Source: a bacterium BMS3Bbin08 (GTDB lineage: Bacteria; Nitrospirota; Thermodesulfovibrionia; UBA6902; BMS3Bbin08). Taken from it: a stretch of DNA of 64,000 nucleotides. The notes beneath the pieces were generated by a model. It saw nothing but the letters and a program-made list of their open reading frames with translations, made no database searches and had not been told where the DNA came from. Below, piece by piece: positions 26,060-33,698 of the stretch. The stretch is taken from contig BDTR01000020.1 in assembly GCA_002897775.1 (NCBI GenBank), positions 1 through 64,000 of the forward strand, given 5' to 3'. Within the stretch, counting starts at the first letter, position 1. Every line of letters begins with the position of its first letter. The translations under genes were made by a program, and so were the position numbers.

Positions 26060-27476
26060 ACTGTTCTCATCTCTGAAAACATCGGTCTATATCCTCATTT
26101 TCATGAGTTTTATGTTCCTGATAGGGACCATTTTCCCGCAGGGAGGGGATATTGAGGCCTATATTGAGGCAGGCGGGAAATACGCGGCTGTTGTCAGTGC
26201 CCTGGATTTTCTGGACATTTTCATGTCACCGCTTTTTATTTTTGTTACAGGCATCCTGGTATTGAATCTTCTTGCTTGTCTTTATGACAGGCTTAAATTG
26301 TTTTTGAAGTTAAAAAGAAAACCCATAGACTTCGAAAAATTAAAGGCACACCCCGGCACCGCGGTCCTTGAAAGTATTGACATTGAAGAACGGCTCCGCG
26401 GGATGAGATTCAAGCTAAAGACAGAAACCAAAGGCAGATGGTATCCGGGTGTAAAAATTTACGAAAAGGGGCTTCAGTACTGGTGGCTTTCGTGGTTCTA
26501 TCATGTCGGTATTATCCTTGCCATAGCGGGCTTTTTCATGACCGCGCTTTTTGCCGTTGAAAAAGCAGTTGTGCTTTATCCTGACAAGCCTGAGACAATA
26601 TCCCTTTACAGCAGAGATACCAGGTGGAACCGGTTCCTGACAGACATGGGCATGGAACTGCCGGAACAGAGCAGTAAGGAGGAATATGTTCTTACCCTTA
26701 AGGAATTCAGGACAGAGTACTACCAGGGCCTTAAGATCGACTATCCAAAGGACAGGACTGAGAGGTTCCTTCTTGGAGCAGGGCTTAAAAAGATCGAGCC
26801 CTCAAAAAAGGGATTTTCCTATATGCCCAGGATGTGGCTGACCCGGCTGTTCGTGAAAGAGCCTGACGGAAAGGTCCTGGACGCCGAATTGCGGGTGAAC
26901 AGGCCTTTTAGAACAGGAGGGCTTACCCTTTATCAGATGGGCTATGAGCAGAATGCAAAACTGCTTGTTCACCCCGTTGGCAAGAAAGATCTGTCAGAGC
27001 TTTCTAACGGGGTCAAAGATGAAACCATTGATGTTGAAGCGCGTGTGCCATTTCAGGTAAAGGAGGAAAAAGGCAAGTTTGTCCTTGGATCGTTCAGGGT
27101 AGGCACGCTTTTTAAGAAAGACGGCTCAACCGAGGATATCGCTCCTTTTACAACGCTTTATTATATCCCCGAAGATAAACCTTCTGAAAGGGAGGTCCTT
27201 GGCCAGATCGGTCCTGACAGGAGTCTGGAGGCAAAGGGCATAACTTTTGCGTTAAAGGATTTCAAAGAGGCCTCTTATCTCAGTTACAGAAAAGACCCCG
27301 GGGTCTGGCTTGTGGGCCTTGCGTGTCTTTTTGTTTTTCTTGGTCTTTTTATCAGAAGCCTTGGCGCGTGGTACAGGGTTCAGCTGGCTGTTGAGGGCAG
27401 GACCGCATATGTTCTGATAAGCACAAGAGGTATTTTGGCTGATAAAGACAGGGTCATAAAAAAACTGAAACAGTGA
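26049..27476 (+). CDS. resB: ResB-like cytochrome c biogenesis protein
   Basis: A 475-residue ResB-family protein. There are membrane helices near residues 11-28, 57-80 and 140-165, a large periplasmic domain (about 170-415) and a final helix near 420-440. LKIDYPKDRTERF and LTLYQMGYEQ are family-like stretches of the periplasmic domain. With the preceding gene it forms the system II complex that exports heme and ligates it to CxxCH apocytochromes. Possible clients here include the sensor kinase at 50974 with heme motifs. Confidence 0.9.
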   Translation: MLYKLFSSLKTSVYILIFMSFMFLIGTIFPQGGDIEAYIEAGGKYAAVVSALDFLDIFMSPLFIFVTGILVLNLLACLYDRLKLFLKLKRKPIDFEKLKAHPGTAVLESIDIEERLRGMRFKLKTETKGRWYPGVKIYEKGLQYWWLSWFYHVGIILAIAGFFMTALFAVEKAVVLYPDKPETISLYSRDTRWNRFLTDMGMELPEQSSKEEYVLTLKEFRTEYYQGLKIDYPKDRTERFLLGAGLKKIEPSKKGFSYMPRMWLTRLFVKEPDGKVLDAELRVNRPFRTGGLTLYQMGYEQNAKLLVHPVGKKDLSELSNGVKDETIDVEARVPFQVKEEKGKFVLGSFRVGTLFKKDGSTEDIAPFTTLYYIPEDKPSEREVLGQIGPDRSLEAKGITFALKDFKEASYLSYRKDPGVWLVGLACLFVFLGLFIRSLGAWYRVQLAVEGRTAYVLISTRGILADKDRVIKKLKQ

Positions 27477-27595
27477 CCGGGACTACTGACGATTGATGAT
27501 TGAAGATCGACGAATAACAAACACAAATGTTCTAAATAATAAGTTTAAAGTTGAAAGTTTAGGATTTTAAAAATTTGAACTTTGAAATTGCCCGT

Positions 27596-27621
27596 CCTCC
27601 GCAGTAGCTCTGTTACGGAGG
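27596..27621. repeat. CCTCCG/CGGAGG hairpin in a repeat-filled gap
   Basis: CCTCCG (27596-27601) pairs with CGGAGG (27616-27621), and the loop holds CAG/CTG. The surrounding gap (27477-27702) is built of degenerate words such as GATTGATGATTGAAGATCGACGAAT, AAAGTTGAAAGTT and TTTCGAATTTCGATATTCGAA. No gene is seen. Confidence 0.55.
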
Positions 27622-27702
27622 GTGGATTTCGAATTTCGATATTCGAACTTCGGATTTTAATATTCAGTGAGAGTCAGTGGCTAAATAAATATGTAAAAGT
27701 AT

Positions 27703-27731
27703 GGAACAATTACACTTTTTTAATTGTCTAA
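27703..27731 (+). promoter_or_regulatory. ECF (sigma-E-like) promoter in front of the ECF sigma gene
   Basis: GGAACAA (27703-27709), a 16-base spacer and GTCTAA (27726-27731) match the sigma-E type consensus (GGAACTT and GTCTAA). The same arrangement with the same spacing precedes the DUF4139 gene (29807-29835), which supports autoregulation. The -10 box ends 4 bases before the ATG, implying a leaderless transcript. Confidence 0.7.
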
Positions 27732-27735
27732 CATA

Positions 27736-28344
27736 ATGAGTGAGAAGGCACATCAAAATCCTGATACTGATCATGAGATCATCCTTAAATGCCAGGAGGG
27801 TGATGTTGAGGCATTTGAGGGCATTGTAGGGAAGTACCAGAAAAAAATGTTCAACATATCATACAGGATAACAGGAGATTACAATGATGCCGCTGAAGTG
27901 GCGCAGGACGCGTTTGTCTCCGCTTTCAAAAACATAAAGGCATTCAAGGGAAGGTCAAGGTTCTCGACCTGGCTGTATACCATAGTGGTTAATCTGTCGA
28001 AGAACCGCCTTAAGCAGACAAGAACCCGTTCTTATCGCGAACAGATGTCCCTGGATGACCCTGTTGAAACAGATGACGGACAGATAATTATAGAGCCTGT
28101 TTCAAATGACCTGTCAGCGCTGGAAAAACTGGAAAAAAACGAGATCGCGGGAAGGGTTCAGAAATGCATTGACGCGCTTGAAAGCGGTTTCAGGGAAGTC
28201 ATTGTTTTAAGGGACATGCAGGGTTTTGCTTATGAGGAGATCAGTGATATGCTTAATACAGCAGCAGGTACAGTTAAATCACGGCTGCACAGGGCGCGTG
28301 AGGCTGTAAAGAACTGCCTTAAAATGGCTGCAGGAGCTTTATAA
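27736..28344 (+). CDS. ECF-type RNA polymerase sigma factor (RpoE/SigW-like)
   Basis: A 202-residue group 4 sigma factor. Region 2 spans residues about 20-90 (GDVEAFEGIVGKYQ, RITGDYNDAAEVAQDAF, STWLYTIVVNLSKNRL). Region 4 spans about 135-195 (REVIVLRDMQGFAYEEISDM, GTVKSRLHRAREAVK). It is followed one base later by a zinc-finger anti-sigma gene, the standard pair for envelope stress. ATG 27736 lacks a ribosome site; an in-frame TTG at 27724 lies inside the -35/-10 region of the putative promoter and is unlikely. Confidence 0.93.
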   Translation: MSEKAHQNPDTDHEIILKCQEGDVEAFEGIVGKYQKKMFNISYRITGDYNDAAEVAQDAFVSAFKNIKAFKGRSRFSTWLYTIVVNLSKNRLKQTRTRSYREQMSLDDPVETDDGQIIIEPVSNDLSALEKLEKNEIAGRVQKCIDALESGFREVIVLRDMQGFAYEEISDMLNTAAGTVKSRLHRAREAVKNCLKMAAGAL

Positions 28345-28345
28345 C

Positions 28346-29299
28346 ATGAAATGCAGCGATATTGAAAAGAAATTATCAGCATATATAGAAGAGATGCTCT
28401 CTGGAGAAGACAGGAAGCAGGTAGACGCGCATCTTGAGACATGTTTGCAATGCAGGGCTTCTCTGGATGACCTGGAGAGGTCTATCGCGTATACACAGGG
28501 GATCGAGGAAGTGGAACCGCCGGTATGGCTTAAACAGAAGGTCATGGCAAGGGTGAGACAAGAGGGCAGGGCTAAAAAAGCTATTTTCCAAAAGCTGTTT
28601 TTCCCTTTGCATATAAAAGTGCCTATTGAGGTTATTGCGACCCTGGCAGTGGCTGTAACAGCCTTTTATGTGTTTAAGTCAGTTGAGCCTGACATGAAAA
28701 TGGCATATGCCCCGGCAGAGCAGGACATAACTTCCAGGCAGGAAGAGATAAAGGGGTTAAAAAAGGATGAATATTTTGCTGGAACAGCGCCGGGTTACGG
28801 CATGTCCGGCACCGCGGAAAAACAGAGGGTCAGAATAAAAACGGATGATATGGACGAGGCTGATCAGCGGCAGGAACCAGAAGCCTTAGACGAAGAAAGG
28901 CCGGTCCCAAAGGCAGCTTACAGGGTCCCCCCTCAGATGAAGGCAAAAGAGGAACTCGAGAGTGCTGTTGCCGGATCAAAACTATTGGCTGATACGGAAC
29001 AGCCTGCTGTCAGTCTGACAGTTTATGTTGAGGATATTGAAACCGCCGGAAAAGAAATTGAAGCGGCAATAACCCGGCTTAATGGTAAAATGATCAGGAC
29101 AGAGTCTTTTGAGGATAAAGATGTCCTCATTGCTGAACTTAATGCTGAAAAAGCCGATGAGTTGAACGAACGACTTGGGCAAATTGGAGAAGTTAAGGGG
29201 AAGGAGGCTTTGTTGGCACTTGAAGACAAAGAGCCCCTGTCCCCGGGGGTCGTGGGAATCAAGATAGAAATTGTGAGAGTATCAGGGCATATCAAATAA
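28346..29299 (+). CDS. Anti-sigma factor with zinc finger and periplasmic domain
   Basis: A 317-residue membrane protein. The N-terminal anti-sigma zinc finger has H and CLQC (HLETCLQCRASL, residues 28-40). A single membrane helix (VPIEVIATLAVAVTAFYVF) follows near residues 90-110. A long charged linker leads to a periplasmic C-terminal domain (about 220-310, SLTVYVEDIETAGKEIEAAI) resembling DUF2275. It should hold the preceding sigma factor inactive until an envelope signal releases it. The assignment of the C-terminal domain to DUF2275 is from memory of the family and tentative. Confidence 0.85.
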   Translation: MKCSDIEKKLSAYIEEMLSGEDRKQVDAHLETCLQCRASLDDLERSIAYTQGIEEVEPPVWLKQKVMARVRQEGRAKKAIFQKLFFPLHIKVPIEVIATLAVAVTAFYVFKSVEPDMKMAYAPAEQDITSRQEEIKGLKKDEYFAGTAPGYGMSGTAEKQRVRIKTDDMDEADQRQEPEALDEERPVPKAAYRVPPQMKAKEELESAVAGSKLLADTEQPAVSLTVYVEDIETAGKEIEAAITRLNGKMIRTESFEDKDVLIAELNAEKADELNERLGQIGEVKGKEALLALEDKEPLSPGVVGIKIEIVRVSGHIK

Positions 29300-29374
29300 C
29301 TGATTACAGCCGCTTTTTTTGTGATATGATGAACATCAAAGAAGATGCCATTTGGTGATTAAAGGAGAATGAAA

Positions 29375-29680
29375 ATGAAGAACAATGAGAAACTATTCAA
29401 TGAAATTGCCAGAGTTGCATATCACCTTTTCGAGAAGAGGGGAAATGTCCATGGGTATAACGTTAAAGACTGGATAGAGGCAGAAAAGACAGTGATGCAG
29501 AAGCACGCCAAAGAAATAGAGCATGAGGCTGAGGATATCAGTTCAGCAAAAAGAAAGAAGACAGCAGTTAAGAAAAAAACAGAGGTTTCACAAGCATCTC
29601 AAAAAACGTCCGGTAAAGCCGTAAAGAAAGCTGTAAAGAAAAAGAAAGCCACTAAGAAAGCTGTAAAGAAAAAAAACTGA
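29375..29680 (+). CDS. DUF2934 protein with lysine-rich histone-like tail
   Basis: A 101-residue protein. The N-terminal half (IARVAYHLFEKRGNVHGYNVKDWIEAE, in two parts) matches DUF2934. The C-terminal half is lysine/alanine repeats (KKAVKKKKATKKAVKKKN) like histone H1 tails, suggesting DNA or RNA binding. ATG 29375 is chosen because AAAGGAG at 29361-29367 is 7 bases upstream; the ATG at 29369 would be too close. It lies between the sigma/anti-sigma pair and the DUF4139 gene. A weak hairpin (AAGAAT 29683-29688, ATTCTT 29695-29700) follows the stop. Confidence 0.85.
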   Translation: MKNNEKLFNEIARVAYHLFEKRGNVHGYNVKDWIEAEKTVMQKHAKEIEHEAEDISSAKRKKTAVKKKTEVSQASQKTSGKAVKKAVKKKKATKKAVKKKN

Positions 29681-29806
29681 CTAAGAATAGCCGGATTCTT
29701 TATTCCTATAAAAGGGATAATTAAGCATGGTGGCCCCGGAACTCCGGCTGCGTTAATTCCTTCCAGTCATTGATAAACAGCTAAAAAACCTCTCAATCAT
29801 TCCCCG

Positions 29807-29835
29807 GGAACTTTTTCCAAACCTCCTTTGTCTAA
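29807..29835 (+). promoter_or_regulatory. ECF (sigma-E-like) promoter for the DUF4139 gene
   Basis: GGAACTT (29807-29813), 16 bases, then GTCTAA (29830-29835) is an exact match to the sigma-E consensus. It has the same spacer length and the same following bases (CA) as the promoter ahead of the ECF sigma gene. The ATG at 29934 is 98 bases downstream. Confidence 0.75.
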
Positions 29836-29933
29836 CAAGCTAAAGCCATTCCAACAAATGGCTGATGACACAGATCCTAAGGACGATTACACCGATAATA
29901 TGATCTGTGAAATTAAAAAAAGGAGGTTTAAAG

Positions 29934-31406
29934 ATGAGAGAGAGAGTTCTGGCAGTAAGGAAATTCAATGTTATTTTGCTGGTGTTGCTTCTTTTTTTAA
30001 CAACCGGCTGTGAGAGTGTCGAGGCAAAAAAGCCGGACACAAAGGTCCATTCCATGTCTACAGATCAGAATGACCAGGCTGATATAGCGTTGACTGTTTA
30101 TAACGTTAACCTGGGGCTGGTCAAAGACGTCCGGGACATAAAACTTGCAAGGGGCCTCAGTGAACTCAGGTTTATGGATGTCGCGTCAGGTATTATCCCA
30201 ACAAGTGTTTATATCCGGTCGCTTAAGAACCCTGACAGCCTGAGTATTCTTGAGCAGAATTATGAGTATGACCTGCTTAATCCCAAGAAACTGCTTGATA
30301 AATACGTGGGTAAGACGGTAAAGCTTTATAACATGAACCCTTATACCGAGAGGGAACAGTTGGTTGAGGCCACGGTGCTGTCAAACAACGGACAGCCCAT
30401 ATTCAGGATCGGCGATGAAATAACTTACGGTTATCCCGGCAGGATCATATTCCCGGGTGTTCCTGATGACCTTATTCCAAAGCCCACACTTGTATGGCTT
30501 CTGGAAAATGACCTGCTCTCTACCCAGAAGGTGGAGGCGTCGTACCTGACCAATGGCATTAACTGGCTCGCGGATTATGTCGTAACGCTTAATGACAGGG
30601 ATGACAAGGCGGGCCTTTCAGGATGGGTGACCATTGATAACAGGAGCGGCGCAACTTACCGGGACGCGAAATTAAAGCTCGTTGCAGGCGATGTGAACAG
30701 GGCAGGGAGTGATGTCGGCTACAGGCAAAAGATGATGAAGTATGCCCTTGCAGAGGTCGACTCGGCCCGGGAACAGTTCACAGAGGATGCGTTTTTTGAA
30801 TATCACATATACACGCTGCAAAGGCCGTCGACAATAAAGAACAACCAGACAAAGCAGATAAAGCTTGTTACCGCGGCTGATATACCGGTGAAAAAGGAGT
30901 TCCTGTACTACGGCGCAAGGTACTACTACCGGAGCCGGTACGGCGAAAAAATATCCAACCAGAAAATAGGGGTCTTTGTTGAGATATCGAACAAAAAAAG
31001 GAACAATCTGGGCATGCCCCTGCCAAAAGGCACTGTACGGGTGTATAAACATGATAAAGAGGGAAGCCTTCAGTTCGTGGGCGAGGACTCGATCGACCAT
31101 ACTCCAAAGGACGAAAAAATAAGGATCAAGCTGGGCGACGCGTTTGATGTTGTTGGGAGCAGAAAGCAGACAAGCTGGAAAAAGATCGCGTATGATACTT
31201 ATGAGGCGGGCTTTGAGGTGTCTCTCAGAAACCACAAAAAGGACAGGGTCGTGGTGAAAGTAATTGAGCCTATCCCCGGCGACTGGAAGATGATACGCTC
31301 TAACCATTCCTACAATAAAACAGAGGCATTTACCGCGGAGTTCAATATCCCGGTACCCAGTGATAAAGAGGTAAAGCTCAAATATAAGGTAAGGATGAGG
31401 TTCTAG
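29934..31406 (+). CDS. DUF4139 domain lipoprotein, putative ECF sigma target
   Basis: A 490-residue envelope protein. The N-terminus (VILLVLLLFLTTGC) is a lipoprotein signal with the cysteine near residue 25. The mature part matches DUF4139-type proteins, with VTLNDRDDKAGLSGWVTIDN and the late beta-rich VEISNKKRNNLGMPLPKGTV region. The function of this family is unknown. ATG 29934 is 8 bases after AAAGGAGG (29918-29925). An exact ECF promoter lies upstream, so it probably belongs to the regulon of the sigma factor 2 kb upstream. A strong terminator follows. Confidence 0.85.
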   Translation: MRERVLAVRKFNVILLVLLLFLTTGCESVEAKKPDTKVHSMSTDQNDQADIALTVYNVNLGLVKDVRDIKLARGLSELRFMDVASGIIPTSVYIRSLKNPDSLSILEQNYEYDLLNPKKLLDKYVGKTVKLYNMNPYTEREQLVEATVLSNNGQPIFRIGDEITYGYPGRIIFPGVPDDLIPKPTLVWLLENDLLSTQKVEASYLTNGINWLADYVVTLNDRDDKAGLSGWVTIDNRSGATYRDAKLKLVAGDVNRAGSDVGYRQKMMKYALAEVDSAREQFTEDAFFEYHIYTLQRPSTIKNNQTKQIKLVTAADIPVKKEFLYYGARYYYRSRYGEKISNQKIGVFVEISNKKRNNLGMPLPKGTVRVYKHDKEGSLQFVGEDSIDHTPKDEKIRIKLGDAFDVVGSRKQTSWKKIAYDTYEAGFEVSLRNHKKDRVVVKVIEPIPGDWKMIRSNHSYNKTEAFTAEFNIPVPSDKEVKLKYKVRMRF

Positions 31407-31420
31407 GCCTGTAAGCGGGC

Positions 31421-31447
31421 AAAGGGGGTCGATCCGACCCCCTTTTT
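31421..31447. terminator. Intrinsic terminator, possibly bidirectional
   Basis: AAAGGGGGTCG (31421-31431), a 3-base loop and CGACCCCCTTT (31435-31445) continuing into T's give a strong hairpin plus T-run for the plus strand. The A's on the left provide a shorter T-run for the opposing gene ending at 31483. Confidence 0.9.
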
Positions 31448-31482
31448 TATACTTCGGCGGTGTTATTTTCCTGGTTTTCCTG

Positions 31483-33198
31483 TTACCTTTTTACCTTAAC
31501 ATTTATCTGATCAAGATTTCTTGAGAGATAAAAGCCTGTCAAGGCGTCAATATCAGCAGTGAGCTCCTGGAGTCTGAGCGCCTTTTCTGTTTTATCCTTG
31601 ATCTCTTCAGAAGGAGAAAGGAGCATCTCGATCTGCAGTCTCCTTCTCGCAAAGTAAAGTCTCGTAACCTCGTTAAGCACATCGTCTCTTAATTGGACCA
31701 TGAGCCTCGACCTCACATCTATAGAGGTCTGAGAGGTATTCCAGATAAGGTCTCCCAGTTCCCAGGTAAGGGAGATTGACCATCCCCAGTCTTTTCCACT
31801 TGTAATATCATCATCTGTATATTTCTGAGTGGTATTGCTGTAGAAATAGGTACTGCTCTGCCAGTCTTTGTCTTTGTCATATTCTACTTTTAGATCCGGC
31901 AGCCACGCCCTCTTCGCGGCAGCCTTTCTCCATCCCTCTATTTTTTCCGGATGTACCTCGGCATATCTTATCGCGGTTTTCTGAATCTCTCCTATAGAAG
32001 GTTCATCAGCAAAAAAGGAAAGTATCTCCTCTGCTTTCATTCCTCTGTTCTTAGAGATAACATTCGGTTCGACTGAGCTGACTGTCGAAGTCTGTACCAT
32101 AGGAACTGTTTTAAATACTCCTTTTTTTGTGGCTGCCCAGAGGTTTGTGTCCTGGATAAGCCGGGATTGAATAGTGGGAACAAGTGCCAGGAAACGGATG
32201 TCTATAGCAGTAAGGCCATTGTAGAGTTCTAACCAGTTGCCTGAAACCCTGGAGTATCTAAAGACCCCCCTGCCGGTTGCTGCATACACACCGTCCTGGT
32301 CTGCCGGACTAATCACAAGGTGGTGTATATCGCGGCTGATAAGGCCCGAACTGCTTACCATTTTCCATGTTAATCCGCCATTTTTAGCTACAAGGAGACC
32401 CTCTGATGTTCCAACATATACTGTGCCGGTATCTGCCGGATCAATGACAATACCTCTTATCTTTGTTTCAATTCCATTGGATTCTTCTGATTCAACCTGA
32501 TCTGAAGTGCTATATTCGTTCCCGGTGTTATTCTCAGGGATATTTGTTCCAATGATTCTCTTCCAGTCAACTCCACTGTTTATACTTTTATATAATCCTC
32601 TGTCTGCGGCCGCATAAATAACCTGAGGCCTGGAATGATCAATGGCGATAAAAGAGACTACAGCTTCTGAAGGTAGATCCCGGCTTTTTTCCCAATCGCT
32701 TCCTCCATTGTTTGTCCAGAGAAGACCTGCTCCGGTTCCAATAAATAAGTTCTCTGAATTTACAGGATTAATGGCTATATAGAGGATAGAGCTCTTTAAT
32801 TCTCCGATTCCACTAAAGATTTTTTCCCACTTTATTCCATAGTCGTTGCTTCTAAAAAGACCGTTCCGGGTCCCCGCGTAGATAACCTTTGTATTCAAAG
32901 GGGTTATTGCAATTGAGTTTATGGTATTCCCTGTGCCTCTGAATGACAGAACCTCATCCCAGCTTTTGCCCCCGTCTGAGGTCTTATAGATAGCATTGGG
33001 GGAACCGATGTAAACTATTTCCGGATTGTCAGGGCTTACGGCCACTACCTGCAGGTTAAAATCCTTGATGCCATTGCTTACATCCCCCCATATCATTTCC
33101 TGTACAGATGCGCCTGCTACGGGAACTACTGTAAGATAAAGAAAACAATAAATAATTGTAACCAAAGGAATACCTGTTCTCTGCGTTAAAACTCTCAT
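31483..33198 (-). CDS. Secreted beta-propeller (Asp-box) protein fused to a TolC-like region
   Basis: A 571-residue exported protein. A signal peptide ends near residue 30. Residues 40 to about 365 contain five Asp-box/BNR repeats of the form SDGGKSW, SNDYGIKW, TNNGGSDW, INSGVDW and KNGGLTW, spaced like blades of a sortilin/YCF48-type propeller. The last 170 residues read like part of an outer membrane TolC/OMP factor: AAAKRAWLPDLKVEYD, a beta-rich WGWSISLTWELGDLIW, then long helices with VTRLYFARRRLQ. That fusion is unusual. ATG 33198 has AAAGGAGG 4 bases upstream. Confidence 0.75.
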   Translation of the reverse strand: MRVLTQRTGIPLVTIIYCFLYLTVVPVAGASVQEMIWGDVSNGIKDFNLQVVAVSPDNPEIVYIGSPNAIYKTSDGGKSWDEVLSFRGTGNTINSIAITPLNTKVIYAGTRNGLFRSNDYGIKWEKIFSGIGELKSSILYIAINPVNSENLFIGTGAGLLWTNNGGSDWEKSRDLPSEAVVSFIAIDHSRPQVIYAAADRGLYKSINSGVDWKRIIGTNIPENNTGNEYSTSDQVESEESNGIETKIRGIVIDPADTGTVYVGTSEGLLVAKNGGLTWKMVSSSGLISRDIHHLVISPADQDGVYAATGRGVFRYSRVSGNWLELYNGLTAIDIRFLALVPTIQSRLIQDTNLWAATKKGVFKTVPMVQTSTVSSVEPNVISKNRGMKAEEILSFFADEPSIGEIQKTAIRYAEVHPEKIEGWRKAAAKRAWLPDLKVEYDKDKDWQSSTYFYSNTTQKYTDDDITSGKDWGWSISLTWELGDLIWNTSQTSIDVRSRLMVQLRDDVLNEVTRLYFARRRLQIEMLLSPSEEIKDKTEKALRLQELTADIDALTGFYLSRNLDQINVKVKR

Positions 33199-33212
33199 AT
33201 GCCCTCCTTTTT

Positions 33213-33232
33213 AAGTATAATTTTCTATACTT
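33213..33232. promoter_or_regulatory. Inverted repeat upstream of the propeller gene
   Basis: AAGTATA (33213-33219), 6 bases and TATACTT (33226-33232) form a perfect inverted repeat 15-34 bases upstream of the ATG and close to the ribosome site. It may be an operator or mRNA hairpin. Confidence 0.45.
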
Positions 33233-33345
33233 GCACCCTCTCTTTAAAGAATGCCTTTTTAAAGTGAAGTTAACATGCCATAGGATATGATTTTTACGGA
33301 GAATGATCCGGAATGGCAGGATTTCGGTCAGGGTTTTCTATTGAT

Positions 33346-33681
33346 CTAATTACCTTTCCCGACGGTCTCTCTGATAGTAATGGACTTTGCCGTGTTCCTG
33401 CCCGGGATCTCAGAGTATCTGGTTGTGACCTTATCCCCGATATTAATATCAGTAATTGCTGTTTTGTTTATACATTGTATGATCTTTGTTTTTTCTTCAA
33501 CGCTCATGGTGACCTCCCTGTCCTTTTTCCGGACAGTTATTGTACTTGCCGCTGTGTCAATTGCCGTGACATTGCCTGTTAACTGCCTGGTCTTTGATGA
33601 AGCTGCTTCTACTGTCGCAAGGGCCGCTATCGCAATAAAAAATAAAAACAGAACGGGCATTACAATCTCGAATTTTTTCAT
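33346..33681 (-). CDS. Small exported protein of unknown function
   Basis: A 111-residue protein. A signal peptide (about residues 1-27, VMPVLFLFFIAIAALATVEA) precedes a short beta-rich domain (GNVTAIDTAASTITVRKKDR, TKIIQ, IGDKVTTRYSE). That pattern of alternating strands is typical of small periplasmic OB-fold or DUF5666-like proteins. Strong ribosome site AAAGGAGG lies upstream of ATG 33681. It lies 17 bases after the nrdJ stop and may be co-transcribed. No function can be given. Confidence 0.75.
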   Translation of the reverse strand: MKKFEIVMPVLFLFFIAIAALATVEAASSKTRQLTGNVTAIDTAASTITVRKKDREVTMSVEEKTKIIQCINKTAITDINIGDKVTTRYSEIPGRNTAKSITIRETVGKGN

Positions 33682-33698
33682 CGTGCATTTACCTCCTT

